Positions 1 through 6,048 of a stretch of 6,559 bases of DNA are shown one piece after another. Numbering within the stretch: position 1 is the stretch's first letter; the number at the start of each line of letters is the position of its first letter. The notes under the pieces are model-generated. The model was not told the DNA's origin. It saw only the letters and a program-made list of their open reading frames with translations, and searched no databases. The translations under genes were made by a program, and so were the position numbers. This DNA is from Rikenellaceae bacterium (GTDB taxonomy: Bacteria > Bacteroidota > Bacteroidia > Bacteroidales > Rikenellaceae), in assembly GCA_020859745.1 (NCBI GenBank), contig JAJBVQ010000165.1, forward strand, positions 1-6,559, in the 5' to 3' direction.

Positions 1-1825
1 CGAGCCCCTCGCTCCCCATACTGCGCAAAGCCCATATCTCCGGCACCGAGAGCGACAGCTCGCTCGTGGTATAATAGGCACGCGTACCGATTCCCTCTGT
101 TGCCGCACGGTCTGTAAACGCCTTGAAATCCGCTGTGCACTCGTCGAAATAGGGATAGTTGATGTACGGGTAGATCTCCTTTTTGTGGTGGATATTGATG
201 AAATTGGCTCCCGCCGCCTTGGCCGCCGGGATGTAGTTGTCGCTCAGGTCGCTGTTGGAGTGGTAGAACCGCTCGGTCACGTGGTGTTCCATATCGAGCG
301 GCTTGACCGGGGTGACCAGCATTTCGACGCCGAAGTCGAGCGCCTGGCCTTTTTCGAGCGTGCGCGGCCCGCTGTACGCCGTCACCAGTACGCTGCCGTC
401 CGGCTGGTCGCTGCGCCGGATGCCGCCCTGCCCGTCGTTGCCCCACGACTGCGGCATCCGCAGCCGCCCCAGCGCATAGTATATGTTCACCAAAGGCCGC
501 CGGTAATTCGACGGGTCTTTGAATTTCAGGTTCAGGCCCGCATTGACGTTCCCCATCCACAAAGCGTCCTGATGCTTGGTCGTGTCCCAGGTGAAAGTTT
601 CCTCGACGACCGATATGTCGGCATCTTCATCCTCCGAATGCAGGAAGCCGCCCCGGTGCCCCAGCCCCATGATGTACCGGGAGGCATAGGCGGTGTAAGG
701 CACCTCCATACGGATATCCTTCACGGCACTGTTCTTTTGTGCCGTCACCCGGACATTCAGGTCCGCGAAACCGTCGAACTCCATGAAACCCGACACTTCG
801 ACCAGCAAATCGCCGCACCGGCCCTTCGCCGACCATTCCGCCCGCCCTTCGGATACCTTCTTCCGCCTGACATTCCCGGCCGTGAAAGCCTTTGATTCGC
901 CGTCCGCCGTTTCAACGACAAAACGCACGGGAGCCGCGAGCACCGCATTCTGCACCGCCGTGTCGAGCCGGTTCTGCGTGTCATACCGGGTGACGATCGA
1001 GGCCGGAAGCCCATTGTCCCCCAAACGGAAAGTGCCGCCCAGCCAGCCGATATTATTGGCGGATACGGTCACCGGAATATACGGTGCGGTCGGGTTTTCG
1101 CCCACTCCGATCTGCGAGTCGAGCCAGCGCAGCCGCGCCATGCGCCACCCCTGGTCCGTCCCGCTATTCGGCAGCGGAGCGCCTTCGACGGTCAGCGTTA
1201 CCGGAACCTCTCTCGCTTCCTTCCCGGACGGTTGTACCGTCACGGTGCCTGTATAAACGCCCGCAGGTAAGTCGGCGGGAATGGAAACGCCGCACCAAAG
1301 GCTTTGCACCTTTCCCAGCGGCACATCGACCCGTTTGGTGAAATGCCGCCCTTTGAGGTCTATCCCGCCGAGGTTGAAGCAACGCATCGAGTCGGCCGGG
1401 ATAGATGCCGTTCCCCTTGTGTTCCGGAGGTCTGAAAATGCCAGTCGTATGTCGTATAAAGGAAAGTTCGGGCTGTATAGGGCGACTTGCCAAGTGTAGA
1501 ACTCGCCCGGCTGTGCTTTTCCTTTGAAGTTCGCACGTTCCCCGGCTGTGCGGCGCGCCCACCGCGCCGTCAGCGAGTCCGTCCGTTGCACCCCAAGGGT
1601 GCGGTCTTCGGTGAAGCAGAAATAACCTTGTTGCGGATTGGTATTCCTCAAGGCTTTCAGTTGCGCCGGCGTAGCCGCCTCGCGCATCGGGGTGACTGTC
1701 TCCATCACCGCCCCCTGGCGGTTCAGGTCGTCGAAAGCGTTGGTGACTTTGTCCTGCGCAGCCGCCGGAAGCGTACAAGGGCCGCACAGCAACAGGACGG
1801 CCAGGGGAATGTAAGAAAATCGCAT
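1..1825 (-). CDS. Exported glycoside-hydrolase-like protein (GH123/DUF6067-like), 3' end outside the window
   Basis: An uninterrupted reverse-strand frame opens with ATG at 1825 and runs for 608 codons off the left edge, so the C-terminal part is missing. Residues 1-24 form a signal peptide (MRFSYIPLAVLLLC..., cleavage after AAAQ); the Cys residues at 14 and 17 do not sit in a good lipobox, so a soluble periplasmic protein is likelier than a lipoprotein. Residues about 100-215 look like a beta-sandwich module ending in VPVTLTVEG. The later part has motifs I associate from memory with the GH123-type / DUF6067 proteins of Bacteroidota: MGLGHRGG (386-393), DTTKHQDALWMG (414-425), HHKKEIYPYINYP (546-558) and an RAYYTTSEL stretch (582-590) that looks like the start of a TIM-barrel. 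The catalytic residues would lie beyond the window, so substrate and activity cannot be judged. The gene begins 38 nt after trmH on the same strand, with no promoter motif seen in the gap, so read-through from trmH is plausible. Sure of the gene; moderately sure of the family. Confidence 0.72.
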   Translation of the reverse strand, partial: MRFSYIPLAVLLLCGPCTLPAAAQDKVTNAFDDLNRQGAVMETVTPMREAATPAQLKALRNTNPQQGYFCFTEDRTLGVQRTDSLTARWARRTAGERANFKGKAQPGEFYTWQVALYSPNFPLYDIRLAFSDLRNTRGTASIPADSMRCFNLGGIDLKGRHFTKRVDVPLGKVQSLWCGVSIPADLPAGVYTGTVTVQPSGKEAREVPVTLTVEGAPLPNSGTDQGWRMARLRWLDSQIGVGENPTAPYIPVTVSANNIGWLGGTFRLGDNGLPASIVTRYDTQNRLDTAVQNAVLAAPVRFVVETADGESKAFTAGNVRRKKVSEGRAEWSAKGRCGDLLVEVSGFMEFDGFADLNVRVTAQKNSAVKDIRMEVPYTAYASRYIMGLGHRGGFLHSEDEDADISVVEETFTWDTTKHQDALWMGNVNAGLNLKFKDPSNYRRPLVNIYYALGRLRMPQSWGNDGQGGIRRSDQPDGSVLVTAYSGPRTLEKGQALDFGVEMLVTPVKPLDMEHHVTERFYHSNSDLSDNYIPAAKAAGANFINIHHKKEIYPYINYPYFDECTADFKAFTDRAATEGIGTRAYYTTSELSLSVPEIWALRSMGSEGL

Positions 1826-1863
1826 GGATATGGTTTGGTGTTAGTAGTCGTTATCCGGGAACG

Positions 1864-2706
1864 TTACAGCGGGAACCCGCCGCGCTCCAGTATGCGCCGG
1901 TAGTCCCGCACCGAGTTGCAGAGCCAGCGGCAGAGCAGCCGGTCGCGGTCTCCCGGCGTTAATTGCCAGTCAATGCCCGATCCCGGCTCCCGCAGTCGTT
2001 CCGTGAGCCGTTGCGCCACGATCGCCGCCGAAACCGAAATGTTGAGGCTCTCGGCGAATCCCACCATTGGGATCGAGACCACCGCATCGGCCTCTGCCAT
2101 CAGTCCCGGCGAGATGCCGCTCTTCTCCGTCCCCATAAAGAGGGCGAAAGGCCCCGCCGCCACATCGAAATAGGACGGGGTGAAATTCATGCTCCGGGTG
2201 CCCGGCGCTTCCTCCCTCGGCGGGGCCGTCACCACGATCCGGTAGCCCCGCGCGCGCAAGTGCGCGACCAGCGACGGCGTGTCGTTCCACTTGCGAATGT
2301 CAACCCATTGGTCGGTTCCCCGCACGATATGTTTGTTCGGGGCGAAACGTACCGTGTTCTCCACCGCGTGCATCTCCTGCAGGCCGAATGCCTCGGAGCT
2401 GCGGATCACGGCGCTGGCATTGTGCGGGTAGTAAATGTCTTCGAGGCACATCACCATGTACCGTGTCCGGAAATCCAGCCGCCGCGTCAGGCTTTCGAAC
2501 CGTTCCGGCAGTACGAAACCTTTCAGGTATTCGATTTTGCGTTGCAGCATCTCCGGCGTGTCGGACAGCTCGCCGGGCACAGAACGCAGCACGGGCCGCA
2601 CGTCGCCCCGTTGCAGCGAGGCGTTGAGGTCGCGCAGCTGTTGCTTGGTCGGGATGCTGTTCTCCCTGAAGTAATTATTTGCGGTATTTTCCGTCTTTGT
2701 CGTCAT
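1864..2706 (-). CDS. trmH: SPOUT-class RNA 2'-O-methyltransferase, probably tRNA (guanosine-18) methyltransferase TrmH
   Basis: A 280-residue protein with all three SpoU/TrmH motifs in order. Motif 1 is HNASAVIRSSEAFG, with Asn96 and the likely catalytic Arg102; motif 2 is MGTEKSGIS (191-199); motif 3 is SIPMVGFAESLNISVSAA (211-228), which forms the trefoil-knot SAM site and dimer interface in this family. An N-terminal arm (1-75) and a C-terminal helical tail (about 250-280) match the longer TrmH build rather than a minimal TrmL. In characterised members the enzyme transfers a methyl group from SAM to the ribose of G18 in the D-loop of tRNA, in the cytoplasm. The assignment to G18 is family inference; another SpoU target such as an rRNA position is possible. 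The ATG at 2706 lies inside the end of rsgA (32-nt overlap). The next in-frame ATG would remove over 50 residues of the N-terminal arm, so the overlapping start is preferred and implies translational coupling. Confidence 0.88.
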   Translation of the reverse strand: MTTKTENTANNYFRENSIPTKQQLRDLNASLQRGDVRPVLRSVPGELSDTPEMLQRKIEYLKGFVLPERFESLTRRLDFRTRYMVMCLEDIYYPHNASAVIRSSEAFGLQEMHAVENTVRFAPNKHIVRGTDQWVDIRKWNDTPSLVAHLRARGYRIVVTAPPREEAPGTRSMNFTPSYFDVAAGPFALFMGTEKSGISPGLMAEADAVVSIPMVGFAESLNISVSAAIVAQRLTERLREPGSGIDWQLTPGDRDRLLCRWLCNSVRDYRRILERGGFPL

Positions 2707-3625
2707 CCTCCAGCATTTTCAGGTAGCTCACGTAGCGCGACTCGGGGATCTCCCCCTTGGCCACCGCCTCCATGACGGCGCAGTTCGGCTCGTGGGTGTG
2801 CGTGCAGTTATAGTATTGGCATCCGGCCGCGTAGCGGAACAGGTCGGGGAAGTAGCGCGCCAGCTCCTCCGGCTCGATGTCCACCAGTCCGAAGCCCTTG
2901 ATGCCCGGCGTGTCGATCAGCAGGCCGCCGCCGGCGAGCGGGAATATCTCCGAAAAGGTCGTGGTGTGCTTCCCCTTGTGGTGATAGTCCGATATGGCTC
3001 CCGTTTTCAGGTGGAGTCCCGGCTCAATGGCGTTGATAAGCGTCGATTTGCCCACGCCCGAATTGCCGGTAAGAAGCGAGGTCTTGTCCCGCATCCGCTC
3101 CCGCAGCGCGTCGATGCCCGTTCCGGTTTTCGCCGAAACTTCGAGCACCTCGTACCCGGCATTCCGGTAGGTGCCGGCGAACTCGTCGATGATCTCCCGG
3201 AAGGCCGGGGCCGCGAACAGGTCCATCTTGTTCAGCAGGATAACCGCCGGTATCTTGTACGCCTCGGCGGTGACCAGGAACCGGTCGATGAACTCGGTGC
3301 TGGTGGCCGGAAAGTCGAGCGTGGCGACCAGGTATGCCGTGTCGATGTTGGCCGCGATGATATGCGACTCTTTGGAGAGGTTCGAGGCGCGCCGGATGAT
3401 GTAGTTGGCGCGGGGCAGGATTTCGGTGATGACGTTGTCGCCTTCGTCCTGGCCGATCTCGGCACGCACCCGGTCGCCTACGACCACCGGATTGGTCGCC
3501 CGGCTGCCGCGCAACCGGAAAACGCCCCGGATGCGGCACCGCGCCTGCCGTCCCGTAACGGGGTCGAGCACGGTGTACCAGCTGCCGGTGCTTTTGGTCA
3601 CGATTCCCTGTATTGTCTCTGCCAT
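2675..3625 (-). CDS. rsgA: Small ribosomal subunit biogenesis GTPase RsgA (YjeQ)
   Basis: A 316-residue circularly permuted GTPase that checks and releases late 30S subunits during maturation. Residues 1-70 are the OB-fold that contacts 16S rRNA. The G motifs appear in permuted order: G4 NKMD (132-135), G5 SAK (164-166), G1/P-loop GNSGVGKS (187-194), the Thr-rich switch KHTTTF (219-224) and G3 DTPG (238-241). The C-terminal zinc site is complete: Cys269, Cys274, His276 and Cys282, with spacing 5-2-6 as in the E. coli protein. Length is normal for the family. The start is set at the ATG at 3625 (MAETIQG...). The frame can be extended three codons to a TTG at 3634, but ATG is preferred and the protein then begins directly with the OB-fold. 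It is the first gene of a leftward unit and its 3' end overlaps trmH. All key residues are present, so it should be active. Confidence 0.96.
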   Translation of the reverse strand: MAETIQGIVTKSTGSWYTVLDPVTGRQARCRIRGVFRLRGSRATNPVVVGDRVRAEIGQDEGDNVITEILPRANYIIRRASNLSKESHIIAANIDTAYLVATLDFPATSTEFIDRFLVTAEAYKIPAVILLNKMDLFAAPAFREIIDEFAGTYRNAGYEVLEVSAKTGTGIDALRERMRDKTSLLTGNSGVGKSTLINAIEPGLHLKTGAISDYHHKGKHTTTFSEIFPLAGGGLLIDTPGIKGFGLVDIEPEELARYFPDLFRYAAGCQYYNCTHTHEPNCAVMEAVAKGEIPESRYVSYLKMLEDDDKDGKYRK

Positions 3626-3631
3626 AAGAAA

Positions 3632-3639
3632 CAAAGTTA
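3632..3639 (-). promoter_or_regulatory. Candidate -7 element for rsgA
   Basis: Read on the minus strand this is TAACTTTG, a full match to the Bacteroidota -7 consensus TAnnTTTG. No TTTG is found at the expected -33 distance upstream. It lies only 6 nt before the rsgA ATG, so transcription would begin near the start codon and give an almost leaderless mRNA. It is therefore a weak candidate and the true promoter may lie further upstream in the divergent region. Confidence 0.25.
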
Positions 3640-3740
3640 ACGATTTCTTCTAAAAAGCAGGAATTTGCCGTCGCTACCCGCTCCAGTATAGCTCCGGCCC
3701 CGGCATAACGTCTGGTATCGGGCGGAAGCATGAAAGTACG

Positions 3741-3772
3741 TTTGCAAAGATTCAAACTATATGCTATATTTA
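3741..3772 (+). promoter_or_regulatory. Probable Bacteroidota-type promoter for the lipoprotein gene
   Basis: TTTG at 3741-3744 (-33 element) and TATATTTA at 3765-3772 (-7 element, all but the last base of TAnnTTTG) are separated by 20 nt, the usual spacing for the primary sigma factor of Bacteroidota. The surrounding DNA is AT-rich, in contrast to the flanking genes. A start a few bases after 3772 would leave a leader of roughly 60 nt before the ATG at 3842. No operator or riboswitch structure was recognised in the leader. Confidence 0.55.
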
Positions 3773-3841
3773 TAACGCATTTAGTGTTATTATTATCGTT
3801 TTTTCTTGTCTGACAGAATATTCACCTAAACTCCACACAGT

Positions 3842-5407
3842 ATGAGACGAAAACTACTCACCTACGGACTACTGGTAGTGATCGTTGGAGCTGTTGTCTG
3901 GGCGTGTCAGCGCGACCGTTTCGGGCACAGCGATCCAAACGCCGTCGAACCGACACTCACGGTGGGCGAAGCCCGGGACTTCTTCGAGTACCAGTTCTCG
4001 GAGATGGCGCCCCGCATGACCAAAGCCACCGGAGACCGGCCAGTAGGGATGATGCCCGGCGACTTTACGCCGCTTTGGGACAAGGCCCGCATCGGGGCCA
4101 ACCGGGAGATGGACGGGGCGGACGTGCCCATCGACCCGAAGTTCATCTTCGTGGCCGTCTTCGACCGGGTTACACCTTCAGGGGATACCCTGCGGCAGAC
4201 CGTGGACGTGACCCAGAAACTGGTGGTCAAGAAATGGAGGAATACCGACGAGTACGAAGCTTTCTGCTACATCGCCTCGATCGTGCCGACGCCGGAATAC
4301 CATGCCCGGCACAAGAATGTCGCCAAAGAGTTCCGTTATGCGGGTTCCAAGGGCGACTTTTCCGGGTTCGTTATCTACCGAACCCTGACCGGACGGTTGG
4401 TCGGCGTGGACAACTACGAGAACGGACAGCGCACGAGGCATGACTACTTCCCGCAGGTCACCGACCGGAACGAGGACAGCGTCTATGCAGTGGCCAGGGC
4501 TACCGTCGGAGACATTCAGGTACAGGCAGGCACGGCAGCCGCTTTCAGTATGGATATGGAAGAGGACGATCCGTGCCGGATATACATCGCCGACCCGGTA
4601 CTGTGCAAAGGTGAACGTCCCCATTATTATTGCCCGGTCTGCGGATACGAATACTGCATCTGTGAGGATACATGGTGGCCGGAAAACTGGGGTGATCACA
4701 GCGGCAGTGGCGGCGACCAAGGAGGCGGGAATCCCGACTACAATGACGGCGGTAATAATACCGGCGGCGCAGGAATCACAGGAGGAGGAAATACCGGGAA
4801 TCCAGGAACTACTCCTTCCCTTTCTAATATGTTCAATGCCGAAGGTCTGACCGAATCTCAAAAAGCCGAAATAAACAGTATTATAACCCAGCTCTCAAAA
4901 ATCGGGATCAGCAATAAGGTCTTGACCCAGCTGATGGCCATGGGTAAAATAACATTAAAAACAGGTACTGTTCCTGGGCATGAAGGTTCGCAGGGAGTGT
5001 ATAACAGAAGCGAGAATACCATCATTCTTAATATGGAAACTCTGAATGTTTATGGTCCCCGAAATGCGATTATCGAGGAGACATTCCACGCCTATCAATT
5101 CGGTTTCTACCCTAATCCTAATCAACGCTGCATGGAATTTGAAGCCAGAGTGTACAGTACGATCATTGTCAATATGTTCGATGGGAATCACGGTTCAGTC
5201 TTCGACATTCTGAGTCCGATGGTTTCAACTGTCGATAATGATACTCGTAATAAATTTGGTTTGGACGTCAAACGTATGAGCGGAGACTTTACGCATGGCA
5301 TCAGCTCAGGTGATATGAATACTCTGTATCAAGATTATGGAGGATATTGCACGCAATACCCGGCCGGAGACCCGAATTGGGAGTTTAAGGCACTTCCCGG
5401 ATTATAA
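3842..5407 (+). CDS. Lipoprotein with Gly-rich linker and a zincin-like C-terminal domain (EExxH variant)
   Basis: A 521-residue protein of unknown function. Residues 1-21 are a signal sequence with charged MRRK and a hydrophobic core ending in VVWA before Cys22, consistent with lipidation, though Trp at -2 is not ideal. Residues about 40-250 form a GC-rich N-terminal region (GEARDFFEYQF near the start, FTPLWDKAR at 75-83) that I do not recognise. A Cys cluster follows: C264-x2-C267-x4-C272-x-C274. Residues 284-325 are a low-complexity Gly/Asn/Asp linker. The C-terminal domain (about 326-521) contains IIEETFHAYQ (410-419) and, 16 residues after His416, EFEAR (432-436). This layout matches zinc metallopeptidases with an HExxH helix and a downstream Glu ligand, except that the first His is Glu412. 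It may be an inactive or altered metallopeptidase; that is inference. Coding DNA for the C-terminal domain is clearly AT-richer than the N-terminal part. Two small exported-protein genes follow, the first after 20 nt, probably in one transcript. Confidence 0.8.
   Translation: MRRKLLTYGLLVVIVGAVVWACQRDRFGHSDPNAVEPTLTVGEARDFFEYQFSEMAPRMTKATGDRPVGMMPGDFTPLWDKARIGANREMDGADVPIDPKFIFVAVFDRVTPSGDTLRQTVDVTQKLVVKKWRNTDEYEAFCYIASIVPTPEYHARHKNVAKEFRYAGSKGDFSGFVIYRTLTGRLVGVDNYENGQRTRHDYFPQVTDRNEDSVYAVARATVGDIQVQAGTAAAFSMDMEEDDPCRIYIADPVLCKGERPHYYCPVCGYEYCICEDTWWPENWGDHSGSGGDQGGGNPDYNDGGNNTGGAGITGGGNTGNPGTTPSLSNMFNAEGLTESQKAEINSIITQLSKIGISNKVLTQLMAMGKITLKTGTVPGHEGSQGVYNRSENTIILNMETLNVYGPRNAIIEETFHAYQFGFYPNPNQRCMEFEARVYSTIIVNMFDGNHGSVFDILSPMVSTVDNDTRNKFGLDVKRMSGDFTHGISSGDMNTLYQDYGGYCTQYPAGDPNWEFKALPGL
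4691..4816 (+). repeat. Low-complexity Gly/Asn/Asp-rich linker coding stretch
   Basis: This stretch encodes residues 284-325 of the lipoprotein, with runs such as SGSGGDQGGG and TGGGNTGNPG. It is irregular low-complexity sequence rather than exact repeats. It separates the Cys cluster from the C-terminal domain and lies where base composition changes from GC-rich to AT-rich, so it is the natural place for a domain join. Confidence 0.7.
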
Positions 5408-5427
5408 TAACTAAACTTTGAAAAATC

Positions 5428-5958
5428 ATGAAAACACTAATCACTTTTATAGCAGCTATATTGACAGTCGTTACCGCTGCCGCTCAGGATTACTACAAAG
5501 ACGGAGCGCTCATCAAAATCAATGACGATCTCACGTTTAAGTGTGGCGCTAATGAAGACTTTATTTCGCTTACTAATGTTAAAAAACGTAGTGTCTATGC
5601 TCCCCAGAAAAGTGCGGGCGCAGCATTAACAGACCGATCGGTCATTAAGAGAGCACTTGAGGAAACTTTCACTGCGGAAGAATTGGAGAAGTATAAGGAT
5701 GTCATGTTGTCATTCGATGCAGTCCTGAATGCTTCTGTCAAGCCGGTCGATGTCGCATTTGCTTTTCAAAATGGAGACCCTGGAAATACCATCCCTCCGG
5801 CAAAATTTGCTAAGTTGCGGCAGAAGATCATGGAATATGCCCAGTTCAGGACAAATATCAAATTGAATCCCGGCGAATATTACTATTGGGACGAGGGTCT
5901 TGTCGCTCCGATCTGGTACTATCGAGATGCAAAATATATACAAAGAGGCAAAAAGTAA
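5428..5958 (+). CDS. Small secreted protein, first of two tandem paralogs (DUF5043-like)
   Basis: A 176-residue protein with a clear signal peptide at residues 1-20 (MKTLITFIAAILTVVTAAAQ, cut before DYYKDGAL), so it is exported to the periplasm or beyond; no lipobox Cys is present. The mature part starts with a short beta-type segment (YYKDGALIKINDDLTF), then a segment at 39-70 unlike its paralog, then a helix IKRALEETF...EELEKYK (73-90), a strand pair containing ASVKPVDVAFAF (102-113) and a helix KFAKLRQKIMEYAQF (126-140). This helix-strand-helix layout faintly recalls TonB-C-like folds and, from memory, DUF5043 proteins of Bacteroidota; neither match was checked. The gene starts 20 nt after the lipoprotein stop and is AT-rich like that protein's C-terminal domain, suggesting they arrived or evolved together. 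A role as partner, inhibitor or substrate of the lipoprotein is possible but unproven. The ATG at 5428 is fixed by the signal peptide. Confidence 0.78.
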   Translation: MKTLITFIAAILTVVTAAAQDYYKDGALIKINDDLTFKCGANEDFISLTNVKKRSVYAPQKSAGAALTDRSVIKRALEETFTAEELEKYKDVMLSFDAVLNASVKPVDVAFAFQNGDPGNTIPPAKFAKLRQKIMEYAQFRTNIKLNPGEYYYWDEGLVAPIWYYRDAKYIQRGKK

Positions 5959-5977
5959 TATTCGATAGAATATTTCA

Positions 5978-6034
5978 CCCGGAACCTTCCAATCATTCGC
6001 CGTCAGACAGGAAAGAACAGGTTCCGGGGATTTT
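5978..6034 (+). terminator. Hairpin between the paralogs, possible intrinsic terminator or leader structure
   Basis: CCCGGAACCT (5978-5987) is perfectly complementary to AGGTTCCGGG (6019-6028), giving a 10-bp GC-rich stem around a 31-nt loop. A short TTTT run follows at 6031-6034 after GA. Alternative inner pairing TTCC (5987-5990) with GGAA (6010-6013) is also possible. The T run is short and the loop long for a strong terminator. The stem ends only 20 nt before the next ATG at 6049, so it would sit in the leader of the second paralog if transcription reads through. Confidence 0.5.
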
Positions 6035-6048
6035 CGTATCTTCAACTC

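Noticed and set aside
185..895. Plus-strand open frame (236 codons) inside the glycoside-hydrolase gene
   Set aside because: The opposite strand has a continuous frame with signal peptide and family motifs; this one is rich in Arg, Pro and His and unlike any family I know.
1164..1787. Minus-strand open frame (207 codons) overlapping the hydrolase start, suggesting a frameshift
   Set aside because: The frame from ATG 1825 reads through without a stop to the window edge, so no frameshift is needed; the other frame is a shadow.
1963..2775. Long plus-strand open frame (270 codons) opposite trmH
   Set aside because: It lies antisense to a gene with all SpoU motifs, is rich in Arg, His and Pro as expected of a GC-rich shadow, and has no recognisable domain or signal.
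3626..3634. Start of rsgA three codons upstream at TTG 3634
   Set aside because: ATG at 3625 is the stronger codon, and the TTG would fall within the candidate -7 element.
2792..3640. Long plus-strand open frame (282 codons) opposite rsgA
   Set aside because: It is a mirror frame of a fully conserved GTPase; its composition follows from the sense codons and no motif is visible.
5408..5427. Promoter for the first small gene in the 20-nt gap (AAACTTTG)
   Set aside because: It misses the leading T of TAnnTTTG, no -33 TTTG is correctly spaced upstream, and the gap is too short for a start site plus leader; co-transcription with the lipoprotein gene is simpler.
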